Assembly (NCBI GenBank): GCA_963773875.1
Contig: CAVZCV010000015.1
Span: 62,001 to 126,000, forward strand
Direction of reading: 5' to 3'
DNA: 64,000 nt
Source of the DNA: CAVTYH01 sp963773875
Lineage (GTDB): Bacteria; Planctomycetota; Planctomycetia; Pirellulales; JADZDJ01
Positions 30,576 through 39,081 of this stretch are shown here, piece by piece (the stretch's first letter is position 1; every line of letters begins with the position of its first letter). The notes beneath the pieces are model-generated. The model worked only from the letters and a program-made list of their open reading frames with translations, did no database searches and had not been told where the DNA came from. A program made the position numbers and the translations under genes.

Positions 30576-31106
30576 TCACTCAAACTTCCACTCCGGCTCA
30601 TCCGTGGAGTTAAAGTACACCGCCGGAACGGGCACATTCAGCATGCGCAGATAAAGGCACAACTGCCCACGGTGGTGGACCATATGGTTGACGCACCACA
30701 CGCGCAAGATTTTCGCTTTCGTATCGCTGTGTAAAGTCTTCTCGCCCTGTTTGAGCGACCAGGTTTTAGCGAGCGTCGCATCGTCGAGGTCTGCCATCGC
30801 CCGATTTAGTTCTTCCACATGATGATCGAACGTCCGTAGCAAATCGGCTTTGTCGTTGGGCTCCATGCGCATTTGCGGCGGCGACGACATATCGAGAGCG
30901 TCCTGCTGAATCGTGGTCAGCATCCACTGCGGCAGCGTCGCCACGTGCATTGCCAGCCGGCCCAGGTGCATCGATTTTTCGTGCGGCTTCCAGGCAAAGT
31001 GTTCTTCAGGCAACCGTTCCAGCACGCGGCGCATGACCGCCAATTCGCGCTGCAGATCGCCAAACGCGATGTCTTTGACCGGACCCGATTTCGTCATCGT
31101 TGTCAT
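30576..31106 (-). CDS. DinB-family protein
   Basis: This 176-residue protein is predicted to form the four-helix DinB/YfiT metal-binding fold. The characteristic histidines are in RLAMHVATLPQW, DHHVEEL and VNHMVHHRGQLCLYLRMLNVPVPAVY, with the HHRGQ motif being family-typical. DinB-like proteins bind divalent metal, and some act as thiol-S-transferases. It precedes no obvious partner; the gene at 31158 lies upstream on the same strand. Confidence 0.82.
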   Translation of the reverse strand: MTTMTKSGPVKDIAFGDLQRELAVMRRVLERLPEEHFAWKPHEKSMHLGRLAMHVATLPQWMLTTIQQDALDMSSPPQMRMEPNDKADLLRTFDHHVEELNRAMADLDDATLAKTWSLKQGEKTLHSDTKAKILRVWCVNHMVHHRGQLCLYLRMLNVPVPAVYFNSTDEPEWKFE

Positions 31107-31157
31107 TGATCGTACTCCTTAGCTGATCCACGCGAAGTAAACCGATTTGCCCCGCGA

Positions 31158-31607
31158 TTACTTCACTGGGTGGGATTTTTCATATATCGCCAAATACTTT
31201 TCCACCGGCACGCTGGCTACGATGTCGCCAATGACATCGAGCGGCAAATCGTCCAAATGCTTAAAACGGATGCAAGCTTTTCCCATATCGAGTTTCCTGC
31301 CCGACTTTGTCTGCGCGGCCCTTAGTTTGGCATGTTGTTGCGTGTTTTGATACGCACACATCAAGTGCAGCGAATAGTTGTTCCTCTGTGCTGCAAGCGC
31401 CGCGTACATGAGCGGTTGGCCATTGTAAGTCTTTGCGAATCGCGCTAAAGGGACTTGGTACGTGATCATCCCCCAATTCATCGACTCTTCGTAGCCCTTT
31501 GGTAATCGACTCTTAATGACCTTCCGCACGGCCGCGACAATTTTGCGCCGCTCGGCCGGCAGTTCTTTCAAGTATGCCGCAACGGTTGGAGCTTTACTCT
31601 GGACCAT
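31158..31607 (-). CDS. DUF1801 domain protein
   Basis: This 149-residue protein resembles the DUF1801/YdhG family (AAYLKELPAERRKIVAAVRKVI followed by LPKGYEESMNWGMITYQVPLARF and SLHLMCAYQN). The family fold is related to frataxin-like or YdeI-type domains; its function is unknown. A reading frame extends far upstream, but that part is antisense to, or out of frame with, the cupin gene, so the ATG at 31607 (MVQSKAPTVAAYL) is chosen. It begins 17 bases after the cupin gene ends. Confidence 0.8.
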   Translation of the reverse strand: MVQSKAPTVAAYLKELPAERRKIVAAVRKVIKSRLPKGYEESMNWGMITYQVPLARFAKTYNGQPLMYAALAAQRNNYSLHLMCAYQNTQQHAKLRAAQTKSGRKLDMGKACIRFKHLDDLPLDVIGDIVASVPVEKYLAIYEKSHPVK

Positions 31608-31624
31608 GGCAATCAACCCGCGAG

Positions 31625-32125
31625 CTAGGTCGCAAATCGATTTATATTTTCCTGGGCCTGCGGATACGTCGCGATCAGCTTCGCTGCATCGCCCTGTTCC
31701 ACATCCTGCGGCTCCGCGCGACCCCAAACCGATGTGCCCAACACAGCATAGCGATTGCCTAACACCCGGCCTGCATGGAACGCTCCGCCGGGAATTAAAA
31801 CCTGCGGCCGTTGACCAGCCGCAAGATCGGGTCCTGCCACCCGCACTTCGCTGCGACCGTCCGGATGTAGCAGTAAGACCTCCAGCGGATCGCCAAAATA
31901 ATGGTGATACATTTGGTCCGATCGAATGCGATGCAACCGCACGGGCGCATCGGGCGTCACCAAAAAATACAGCGTGCCGCCAAGTCTTCGCGGCCCACCA
32001 TATTCCGCGGGCAAGGCTGACGCAGGAATCGAGAGCACCGTTTGAAACGACTCGCTCGCAAAGCCGCATGTGGAGTGTCGTTTCAGGCCGAGCAATTCGA
32101 TAATTTGCTGCGCCGACAATTCCAT
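31625..32125 (-). CDS. DUF985 cupin protein
   Basis: This 166-residue cupin of the DUF985 family (YML079w-like) shows GGTLYFLVTPDAPVRLHRIRSDQMYHHYFGDPLEVLLLHPDG, where the histidines line the barrel, and QVLIPGGAFHAGRVLG. Family members bind small molecules, and a sugar or nucleotide-sugar role has been suggested. It lies between the Lys-rich protein (3 bases away at its start) and the DUF1801 gene (17 bases), suggesting one small operon. Confidence 0.85.
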   Translation of the reverse strand: MELSAQQIIELLGLKRHSTCGFASESFQTVLSIPASALPAEYGGPRRLGGTLYFLVTPDAPVRLHRIRSDQMYHHYFGDPLEVLLLHPDGRSEVRVAGPDLAAGQRPQVLIPGGAFHAGRVLGNRYAVLGTSVWGRAEPQDVEQGDAAKLIATYPQAQENINRFAT

Positions 32126-32128
32126 TCG

Positions 32129-32377
32129 TTACTTTTTGCCTTTCGCGGCAGGCTTCGCCTTTGGTTTGGCCTTCGCCGTCGGCTTGCCAGCGGGCTTGGC
32201 CTTCTTTTTTGCCGCTGCGGCAAGTTCTGCCTTGCTCTTGTGCGCCATATCGTCTCGATGGGCTCGTTCGTAGGTTTGAATGTCTTCGAACTTGCCTTCC
32301 TTATCGCGCACTGCGTAAAGCTTTTTGCCTTTGCTGCTGTACATCGTCGTGCGGTGCGCTTTCTTTTTTTTGGCCAT
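32129..32377 (-). CDS. Small Lys/Ala-rich protein with histone H1-like tail
   Basis: This 82-residue protein starts MAKKKKAHRTTMYSSKGKKLYAVRDK and has an acidic/helical middle and a C-terminal tail of KPxA/KxKPAA repeats (about residues 58-82). Such tails resemble eukaryotic H1 and bacterial Hc1-type chromatin proteins, but similar tails also occur on ribosome- or RNA-binding proteins. The gene starts only 3 bases from the cupin gene in the operon order. The function is unknown. Confidence 0.72.
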   Translation of the reverse strand: MAKKKKAHRTTMYSSKGKKLYAVRDKEGKFEDIQTYERAHRDDMAHKSKAELAAAAKKKAKPAGKPTAKAKPKAKPAAKGKK

Positions 32378-32631
32378 GATGGGTCCTTTGCAATTGCGGG
32401 TGAGATGCGAGTGGGAAATTAAATTCCAGCTGCGCGCCGCCTGGGTTTCGAAGTTTGGCACGCCGCGACGGAACCGATTCCGCCAATATAAGTTGTTGTG
32501 CCCAGCAAGCAAGCATCGCAGTCGACGGGAAATTCCAGCTCCTGATTCGCCGCTGACGCGCCCTCCGGTAGCCGCTACAATTCCCGACCCTCAATTTGGC
32601 TCAGGTCGCATTTCGTTATCGGCTTGCTGAC

Positions 32632-34554
32632 ATGCTACCGCTGAACGCACGCAAACCAATTTTTGGCGTCCTCTTAATCGCCAGCGTGGCGCTCATTGCT
32701 TATTGGCCTGCGCTGATTGGCAAGTTCCTGTGGGACGACGAAGCGCTTGTGTCGAAGAGCCCACTCGTGCACGATCCGCATGGGCTAATGCGGATCTGGT
32801 TCACGCGCGACGCCATCGATTATTGGCCGGTGACGAACAGCGCCTTCTGGCTCGAGTGGCGAGTGTGGGGAGCAAATCCGGTCGGCTATCACCTTGTCAA
32901 TTTGCTTCTGCACGTGGTGAACTCGCTCTTGATTTGGCTGATTCTGCGGCGGCTGGCAATTCCGGGCGGATTTATCGCGGCACTGCTGTTTGCGGTTCAT
33001 CCGGTCAACGTGGAGTCCGTGGCCTGGATCGCGCAGCTGAAGAATCTCCTGGCGATGTTCTTCGGATTGCTTTCCGTTTGGACGTATTTGGCGCTGGAGC
33101 GCGACAAACCATCGCGGATTTACGGACGGTGGTATTGGTGCAGTCTGATTGCGTTCGCGCTCGCCATGCTCAGCAAAGGTTCGGTTGCAATTTTGCCTGC
33201 CGTTCTGTTGTTACTGGATTGGAGGCGCAATCGACGTGTCGCTTGGCAAGACGTCGTGCGCGGGCTTCCATATTGGGCAATTTCGATCGCCCTGACAATC
33301 GTCAACATTTTGCTGCAGACAAACGGACAACAGGTTGTCATTCGGCAGGCGAGTTTCGCTGAGCGAGTGACCGGCGCGGGCGCGGCGATCTGGTTTTATT
33401 TATCAAAGGCAATCGCGCCGATCAGCCTGAATTTCGTTTATCCAAAATGGCATATCGATGCGGGCAAAATGACCTGGTGGCTTCCGCTGCTGCTCGCCGT
33501 CGCTGTCACCGCCGCGCTTTGGAGTCAGCGCAGAACGCCGATCGGTCGGCAACTGCTCTTTGCCTGGGCCTTCTTCTGCATCGCGCTAGTGCCAGTGCTG
33601 GGCTTCGCCGACATTTACTTCATGCGCTATTCGCTGGTAGCGGATCATTACCAGTACATTGCGCTGATCGCCGTAGCGACAATTGTTGGGGCTATCGCTG
33701 CCAAGGTGGGTGGTTCTGCGGCGAAATTCGCGTTGCCGATTATTGGATTACGGGCTGGCATTGCCGCTCTCATGTTCGCGTTGACGGCACTTTCATGGCA
33801 ACAATGCCGGCAATATCGCGATCCGGAGACGCTGTGGCAAGCAACGCTCGATCGAAATCCGGCATGCCCGTTGGCCCATACGAACTTCGGCCGCGAGCTG
33901 CAAAAAAGCGGCAAGACCGATGAGGCAATCGATCACTTCCAGGCCGCGATCGAGATCGATCCAAACTTTGCCGAAGCCCACTGCGGGCTAGGCAGTGCGT
34001 TCGCGGCAAGCGGCCGGTTCGACGGCGCGATCCGAGAATGCCGCATTGCCATCGACCTGCAACCGTCGAACGCCCAAGCCCACAACGATTTGGGCGGCCT
34101 ACTGCTGACTCGTGGCAACTTTCAGGAAGCGATCACCCATTGCCAAAAGGCGCTGGAACTTAATCCCGATTATGCCGAAGCGCACTCCAATTTGGGTTTG
34201 TGCTATTTCAGCGCCGGCAATTTGGACGAAGCGATCGCGCATTACCGGCGGTCCATCCGACTGGCGCCTGACAATGCAGAGACTTATAACAATTTAGCCA
34301 ATGCCCTGATGAAAAGTCTCCGCGCGACAGACGCGATCGCACTGTACTGCGAAGCACTGCGAATTAAGCCAGATTATCTAGAGGCCCAAACCAATCTTGC
34401 ACTGGCTTATGCCCAATGCCAACAGCCCCTGGCGGCCAGCCGGGCGGCAGAAACAGCCATTGCGCTGGCAACCTCCACCGGCCAGACTCAACAGGCTGCC
34501 AGAATAGAATCCTGGCTGCGTAATCTTCAAAATGTCCAATTGACACGTCAGTAA
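32632..34554 (+). CDS. TMTC-like multi-pass membrane protein with TPR domain
   Basis: This 640-residue protein has about ten N-terminal transmembrane helices (residues 1-390) and a C-terminal tetratricopeptide domain of about six repeats (residues 410-640). The repeats read, for example, AEAHSNLGLCYFSAGNLDEAIAHYRRSIRLAPDN. The N-terminal half resembles GT-C fold glycosyltransferases (LWDDEALV acidic motif in the first loop, VHPVNVESVAWIAQLKN), as in TMTC-type protein O-mannosyltransferases. A role in protein glycosylation or polyprenyl-linked sugar transfer is plausible. The ATG at 32632 fits a hydrophobic start. Confidence 0.82.
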   Translation: MLPLNARKPIFGVLLIASVALIAYWPALIGKFLWDDEALVSKSPLVHDPHGLMRIWFTRDAIDYWPVTNSAFWLEWRVWGANPVGYHLVNLLLHVVNSLLIWLILRRLAIPGGFIAALLFAVHPVNVESVAWIAQLKNLLAMFFGLLSVWTYLALERDKPSRIYGRWYWCSLIAFALAMLSKGSVAILPAVLLLLDWRRNRRVAWQDVVRGLPYWAISIALTIVNILLQTNGQQVVIRQASFAERVTGAGAAIWFYLSKAIAPISLNFVYPKWHIDAGKMTWWLPLLLAVAVTAALWSQRRTPIGRQLLFAWAFFCIALVPVLGFADIYFMRYSLVADHYQYIALIAVATIVGAIAAKVGGSAAKFALPIIGLRAGIAALMFALTALSWQQCRQYRDPETLWQATLDRNPACPLAHTNFGRELQKSGKTDEAIDHFQAAIEIDPNFAEAHCGLGSAFAASGRFDGAIRECRIAIDLQPSNAQAHNDLGGLLLTRGNFQEAITHCQKALELNPDYAEAHSNLGLCYFSAGNLDEAIAHYRRSIRLAPDNAETYNNLANALMKSLRATDAIALYCEALRIKPDYLEAQTNLALAYAQCQQPLAASRAAETAIALATSTGQTQQAARIESWLRNLQNVQLTRQ

Positions 34555-34664
34555 TTGCAATCGCTTAGAGCGGCGAGCGATGACTCAAACTTGCGATGGG
34601 TCTGACGCGGCAAGCAGCGGTGAGTTGCCGACGTAGCGGTTGTGACTGACTTCTCCGGCAAATC

Positions 34665-34802
34665 CTATGGGTCGTTGTTGATCCACGCGCCGAGTGACGG
34701 ATCGTACCAGCGTGTTTGTTCGAACTGCAACTCGGCGTCGAAGCGGCCACGATATGCATACGGCCCGTCGTCATTGGGCACGGTTCGGTGATGCGGATCC
34801 AT
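34665..34802 (-). CDS. Rhs/YD-repeat C-terminal mini-ORF
   Basis: This 45-codon ORF (ATG at 34802) encodes MDPHHRTVPNDDGPYAYRG, then RFDAELQFEQTRWYDPSLGAWINNDP. This is the hallmark end of Rhs/YD-repeat core domains (YRGRYYDAELGLYQTRARWYDPSLGRW-type sequences). Only this short tail is present here, with no upstream YD-repeat region. It may be a remnant of a larger Rhs gene or a stand-alone small gene. It is too short to carry a toxin and may be non-functional. Confidence 0.55.
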   Translation of the reverse strand: MDPHHRTVPNDDGPYAYRGRFDAELQFEQTRWYDPSLGAWINNDP

Positions 34803-34955
34803 GGTTTCAGCCCCGATTTTAGACCGGTCCCGTTTTTGTTCTGCCCGCGTTTTTCTGCCCGTTTTTCTGCCCGAACCACAACAAGCCTACCCGCCGGCTC
34901 GGTCCACTGCATCGGCGGGTTATACGGAGCTGTGCTCATCGCCGATCGCGTCCGA

Positions 34956-36173
34956 TCATTGTGTGACGCTCGCCAGGAATCGCGCGATGGCATACCTTCC
35001 GATCTGCACCACGGGCGTGTCGAAGTGGACCAGGTCAAATGCATGGCCGGCCCACGGCAGCGACACCAGCGCGTGCGGCACGCCGGCCGCGGCGAGCTTT
35101 CGGTCGAGCACCTCCGACTGCTCCGCAAACACGTTGATGTCCAGCTCGCCTTGGAGGATCAGGGTCGGTCGGGCGCCGGGGTGACGAGCATGGCGCCGCT
35201 GGCACTCCGGTATGCGGCGCGGGCCGTCTCCGGGCTGCCGCCGAGGAATATTTCGAGGTTGTAGCGGTGATCGAGACTCCGCGGGCGCGTGGCCGCATCC
35301 CACGTCAGGTCGAAGTCGGTCGGCCCGTAGATGTCCACGATGCCGCGCACGCCGGGAATCACCTCGGCGTAGGCCGCGGCGGTTGCCATCTGCGCCGGCC
35401 GACCTGCCGAGCAGCACAAGCCGATCGTCGTCAATTCCCAAGGCCCCCGCGTGGTCCCGCAGGAATCGGATCGCCGCAAGCAGGTCGTCGCGTTGCGCCG
35501 GCCATTGGTACTGCGGCGAGAGCCGATAATCGATCGACACCACCGCGTACCCGAGCCCCGCGAGCCAGTCGTTGAGCCAGCGTTTTGTGCCGAAGTCGAG
35601 CCGGTTCCCGCTCACCCAGCTGCCGCCATGAATGACGACAACGCACGGCCGCGGTGCGCGGCCCGCGGCGCCGGCGGCGCGGTAGAAGTCCAGCATCAAC
35701 CCGTCGGCATATTGCATCGTCTCAATGGCGACGGGCGCGGGATTGCGCGGCACGATGGCGGCCGCCAGCGAGAACGCCGGGCACGGCGGCGGCACCGGCG
35801 GCACGCCGAACGCCGCGTCCAGCGTCGCGTCCAGCGTGCGGCCCAGCCGCCACGCCTGCACCGCCGGCTTACACAACAGGATCACCGCGGCTGCGCACAG
35901 CGCGACCGTGACCCCGGTGAGCCAACGGCGGCTGCGCCGGCCGAGCCACAGCGCCGCGGCAGCAAAACAGACCGGCAGCGGCACGAGCCACAGCGCGATC
36001 TCCGGGACCACCATCCCGACGGGCCAAGCTTCCGTGCCCATTGCCTGCGTCCAGACCGGCCACGGGAAGGTCGTCAACAGCGCCGCCGATGCCAACGCCA
36101 GCGCGTTAACCAGCAGCGACCACCGGACCGCGGTTACAACCCATCGTTTGCAAGATGAGGCGCACATGCACAT
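34956..36173 (-). CDS. Membrane-anchored alpha/beta hydrolase (esterase), two frameshifts
   Basis: The N-terminal region (residues 1-105) has about four transmembrane helices. The catalytic domain shows the oxyanion HGGSW motif (VVVIHGGSWVSGNRLDFG), then IDYRLSPQYQWPAQ and the nucleophile elbow GRSAGA. Right after that the main frame becomes meaningless. A second frame (about 35160-35395) carries MATAAAYAEVIPGVRGIVDIYGPTDF through NLEIFLGGSPETARAAY, and the first frame resumes with PTLILQGELDINVFAEQ and WAGHAFDLVHFD, which contain the probable catalytic Asp and His. Two compensating indels (near 35394 and 35175) explain this. The gene is visibly richer in GC than its neighbours, which suggests transfer. 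The start at 36173 or 36167 is uncertain. Confidence 0.75.
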   Translation of the reverse strand: MCMCASSCKRWVVTAVRWSLLVNALALASAALLTTFPWPVWTQAMGTEAWPVGMVVPEIALWLVPLPVCFAAAALWLGRRSRRWLTGVTVALCAAAVILLCKPAVQAWRLGRTLDATLDAAFGVPPVPPPCPAFSLAAAIVPRNPAPVAIETMQYADGLMLDFYRAAGAAGRAPRPCVVVIHGGSWVSGNRLDFGTKRWLNDWLAGLGYAVVSIDYRLSPQYQWPAQRDDLLAAIRFLRDHAGALGIDDDRLVLLGRSAGADGNRRGLRRGDSRRARHRGHLRADRLRPDVGCGHAPAESRSPLQPRNIPRRQPGDGPRRIPECQRRHARHPGARPTLILQGELDINVFAEQSEVLDRKLAAAGVPHALVSLPWAGHAFDLVHFDTPVVQIGRYAIARFLASVTQ

Positions 36174-36474
36174 CAGGACGGTGTTTCGGCCGCCTAACGA
36201 ACCAAGCTCAGCGACGGCTACGAAGCTGGATGATAAACAAAGTGCGCACGCGGGTGCCACTGGCGATGCCAGTGCTCTTTCATATTTAGGCTTTCTTCCT
36301 CGAAGTTCAACTGGAAGTGGCCTCCGTATCGGCCTGAAGGTCGCTTCCGCGAGCGGCCGCAGACCGGGCGGTTCCTCCTCTCTTCGGCCTGAAAGGCCGC
36401 TTCCCCCAGCCCAGGCCGAAGGCCTGGGAAACTGGACGTCGACCATGCCGCTGGCCCTGAAAGGGCCTTTCATC
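36174..36474. other. Intergenic region with REP-like palindrome
   Basis: No gene is seen. It contains several CTTCGGCCTGAAAGGCCGCTT-type imperfect palindromes and a perfect one at 36410-36428 (CCCAGGCCGAAGGCCTGGG). Together with the matching element at 36730-36748 they flank the transposase remnant at 36475-36670. Confidence 0.55.
36410..36428. repeat. REP-like palindrome flanking a transposase remnant
   Basis: This is a perfect 19-base inverted repeat with core CCCAGGCCGAAGGCCTGGG. A sibling with the loop inverted (CCTTCGG) lies at 36730-36748. The two bracket the transposase remnant. Confidence 0.6.
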
Positions 36475-36670
36475 TCAATCCCACACGTACCGCTCGTCCG
36501 ATTCCGCGGGCGGCGGGGTCGGGAGACCCGCCGCGCGCGATTTCGCCAGCGCGATCGATCTTGTACCGCCGCAACCATTCACGCAATTCGTCCTGAAACG
36601 ACTGCTGTTAGTGATGCTCCGATTGCGTGCGGAGATATTCGCGAAGCGCCTCGACGTTTGATTGGCTAAC
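36475..36670 (-). pseudogene. Y1/IS200-like (REP-associated) transposase remnant, C-terminal end
   Basis: Read on the minus strand, one frame gives SNVEALREYLRTQSEHH, then after a stop SFQDELREWLRRYKID. Another frame ends in DERYVWD, the characteristic final residues of IS200-like/RAYT transposases. Only about the last 60 residues survive, split over two frames and with an internal stop. No HUH motif or catalytic Tyr is visible. REP-like palindromes sit on both sides, as for RAYT elements. Confidence 0.6.
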
Positions 36671-36729
36671 CGATTCGCATTTCCAAAGAATCGACCTTTC
36701 AGGTCGGAAGGGCGTTTCATCATTCCGTT

Positions 36730-36748
36730 CCCAGGCCTTCGGCCTGGG
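36730..36748. repeat. REP-like palindrome flanking a transposase remnant
   Basis: CCCAGGCCTTCGGCCTGGG is a perfect palindrome of the same family as that at 36410-36428. It is surrounded by further short inverted elements (GACCTTTCAGGTCGGAAGGG, GACCCTTCAGGTCGAACGG). Confidence 0.6.
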
Positions 36749-36988
36749 CTAGCAGAAGCGACCCTTCAGGTCGAACGGAACCAAGCCAACAACCCGAAAA
36801 GTGGGCACTGGGTAACCCGATGCCGTTCGCAAGAGAGCCTGCCGAGCTGAATCTGACCCGTCACCAAAGCCCCGTCGTCCTGTCACGAACTTTTCTCGGA
36901 GAGTGAATTGGTTTGCAAAACTCCCCGACCCCGCTCACCGTGCACCCTTGACAGGACTAGGCCATATAGAGGTTAGGCGGCGATATAA
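36749..36988. other. Integron array boundary, no gene seen
   Basis: There is no credible ORF. A core-site-like GTTAGGC lies at 36972-36978, directly downstream of the SDR cassette gene, as expected for the right core half of an attC site. No matching RYYYAAC half-site is found to its left, so the last attC appears truncated or degenerate and marks the distal end of the array. Confidence 0.5.
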
Positions 36989-37783
36989 TCACCACGTAAA
37001 CCCAACGGCCTTTCTCATTGCCTCTTCGAATGCCTGATCGTCGAGGCTTCTTCGCAAGCCCAGAATCATCTCAGCGTCCTTGCCGACCGGTACACGGAGC
37101 GGTGTCGCCGGGTCTTCGATTGCGCTGGCGATGGCTAATGCGACAACTTCCGGTCCCTGTGCACCAGTTGGCCCCGTCATTTTGTTATGGGCCCCCGTCC
37201 ACTGCTCCAAAGTCCGGCGTAGTCGGCCGGTCCTTCATAGCGCTCGACCGCTTTTATGCCAGAGGCGGTGTTGCCTGGCTCGATTATTACGCAGCGTATT
37301 CCAAAGTGGCGGACTTCCACTTGCAGTGATTCCGTAAAGGCTTCGAGCGCGAACTTGGAGGCGTTGTACGCTGCTTCCGAGCGGCGCGGAGACTCGGCCG
37401 CCCACACTCGACACATTCACGATGACGCCGGAACCCCGCTTTCGCCAGGCGGGCAAGACCGCCTGGATGATGCGCAACGCGCCGAGCGTGTTTGTCTCGA
37501 ACACCTGTCGGACACGATCGAGTGGATAGCTTTCCACCGGCCCTTGTCCAAAGATGCCTGCGTTGTTGACGATCGCATCGAGCGGACCAACCTCTTCAAG
37601 GCACCGAGCCACGGAGTCATCGCTCGTGACATCGAGCACATGTGCCTGGATGCCTTCCAATCCACTCAACGCGCATACATCGGTGCCGACGACTGAATGC
37701 CCTCGGTTGGCAAGTAACCGCGCCGTTGCCATTCCTATGCCACGTGCCGCGCCTGTAATCAAAATCTTTAGTGCCTTTGACAT
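36989..37783 (-). CDS. Integron cassette: short-chain dehydrogenase/reductase, two frameshifts
   Basis: The product is an NAD(P)-dependent oxidoreductase of the classical SDR family. The first frame begins MSKALKILITGAARGIGMATARLLANRG (TGxxxGIG cofactor motif) and includes DAIVNNAGIFG and VIVNVSSVGG. The second frame carries YNASKFALEAFTESLQVEVRHFGIRCVIIEPGNTAS, with the catalytic Tyr-x3-Lys. The third frame ends the protein with PEVVALAIASAIEDPATPLRVPVGKDAEMI. Indels lie near 37400 and 37205. The reconstructed length of about 264 residues is normal. The gene is read leftward, away from the integrase, as expected for a cassette, and lies between the attC at 37803-37890 and a truncated core site at 36972. 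Confidence 0.8.
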
Positions 37784-37802
37784 TCTGAAATCCTCTTGCA
37801 CC

Positions 37803-37890
37803 GCCTAACGGTTGAGCTGAGCGGCGCGCGCGCCGACGTATGAGCTTGGCACTTTATCTTGCACGCGTCCGCTCGAGCGAGGTGTTAGGT
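37803..37890 (-). repeat. Integron attC site
   Basis: This is an 88-base imperfect inverted repeat bounded by GCCTAAC (37803-37809) and GTTAGGT (37884-37890), matching the RYYYAAC/GTTRRRY core sites. The interior is nearly the same as in the attC sites at 39478 and 39859. It separates the SDR cassette from the cassette at 37854-38300, whose ORF runs into it. Confidence 0.85.
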
Positions 37891-38300
37891 GGCAGCCTAC
37901 TGTGCCACTGGTGCTTTTCCTTGAGCTGACCTTCATACACCTTCTCGTCCGTCGCAACCCGGCTGCTGCACTTCCAATCGAACGAGACTATGCGCTTGCG
38001 ATTGGTCTTCAGTCGATCGGTAGTGAAATCCGCCACCAACTCTGCCCCAAGAATAGCTGCGGAATCGATGTTCAGCTCCTTGAGGCGATGATTGAACCAG
38101 GCCGCGAGCTCACCAGCGACCTGAAGCTTAGCCCACCAGCACTGCTGTGCGATACCTGCGTTGAGTACGTCGAAGCGGAGTGTTCCGTCAGGAAGTTCCG
38201 AAAGAAGCTCGAGATCATCGCCCATACGCCATCCAACGAGCATGTCGCAGAGAGTATTGGCGATGTCTTGAAGAACCTTGCGTCGCACGAGACCTGCCAC
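37854..38300 (-). CDS. Integron cassette: hypothetical protein
   Basis: This 148-residue ORF has a GTG start at 38300 and reads through into the attC (the last residues NTSLERTRAR come from the attC itself). Its central part (ELLSELPDGTLRFDVLNAGIAQQCWWAKLQVAGELAAWFNHRLKEL) looks like real protein, but I recognise no family. A later start is possible. The position between attC sites and the leftward orientation agree with a cassette gene. Confidence 0.6.
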   Translation of the reverse strand: MAGLVRRKVLQDIANTLCDMLVGWRMGDDLELLSELPDGTLRFDVLNAGIAQQCWWAKLQVAGELAAWFNHRLKELNIDSAAILGAELVADFTTDRLKTNRKRIVSFDWKCSSRVATDEKVYEGQLKEKHQWHSRLPPNTSLERTRAR

Positions 38301-38387
38301 CTAACGACCCGTTCACCGGGCCGCGGCGAACGACGTTGATTTCAAAATCCGCGCGGCCCGCGGGTCCGGTGCAACGGATTGTTAGCT
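38299..38387 (-). repeat. Integron attC site
   Basis: The 89-base site is bounded by ACCTAAC (38299-38305) and GTTAGCT (38381-38387). Its arms contain complementary GGGCCGCG/CGCGGCCC segments that would form the attC hairpin. The interior differs from the other sites, as is common between cassettes of different origin. Confidence 0.82.
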
Positions 38388-39057
38388 GGCGACTTCGGCC
38401 GGTCCAACCCGCTTGAGTGCGTTCTTAGCCGCAAGAGCAGTGTACCGACACTGCGATTCCGCCGCCATTCGCAAGGCATCGCGCCGGCAACAGCCGCAGG
38501 ACCGATGCGGCCGAGGTGGAGTGCGGACCAGTTCTGCTGGTGCTGTTGGCCGGCCCGAAGCACTCAATGAAAACCGGAACTGTTTCGGGAATGTGCCTGT
38601 CGAATTCTTCGAGCGCGGAGGCCGCATGGAAACGAACATCCAAGGATTCGTCGTCGAGTGCGGTCTTGAACAGTTGAACTATTTCTTCGGGATCGGTGCC
38701 CCAATCCGGAAGACCCTCGCGTCGATCATGAAGGTTCTGCTCTACGAAACGTGTTGAAGTTGCCCAACGACTTCCGGTTTCGGTGAGCAAAGCAATCGCC
38801 ATTGCACGATGATGCGGGGATTCACCAGCGGCTGCGATGCGAAGGAAGGGGACGGCGTACTTGCCAAGTCGCCTGATCAGGGCACAACTATCGGAACGGA
38901 CGGGAGCTTTCTCGTGTAGCGTCAATTCGAAGAGGATGGGCAAAGCGATCGCCGCCGCCTCGCCATGTGGGATGAGCTTTCGAATGGCAGAACCGGCTTC
39001 CAACCAGTCGTCCGACGCAACTTCCAAGAGGACTGTTTCGAGTGGCTCGATTGCCAT
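38382..39057 (-). CDS. Integron cassette: HEAT-repeat protein, one frameshift
   Basis: The product has helical repeats of HEAT type (DDWLEAGSAIRKLIPHGEAAAIALPILFELTLHEKAPVRSDSCALIRRLGKYAVPFL and LFKTALDDESLDVRFHAASALEEF). Such repeats normally mediate protein-protein contacts. The first frame loses sense near 38490. Another frame continues with DALRMAAESQCRYTALAAKNALKRVGPAEVAS and stops with a TAA inside the attC core GTTAGCT, the usual position for a cassette stop codon. One indel near 38470-38560 joins them. No function can be assigned. Confidence 0.7.
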
Positions 39058-39081
39058 TGGAACGTATCGATGTTTCTCGCC

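Noticed and set aside
34565..35128. A 187-codon minus-strand ORF containing PYNPPMQWTEPAGRLVV
   Set aside because: It overlaps the Rhs tail and the esterase end in other frames; the recurring NPPMQWTEPAG-type reading comes from an interspersed repeat sequence, not a protein domain.
37840..37866. Sigma-54-like TGGCAC...TTGCA sequence near an attC
   Set aside because: It is part of the attC sequence itself and the GG-to-GC spacing is 11 rather than 10 bases.
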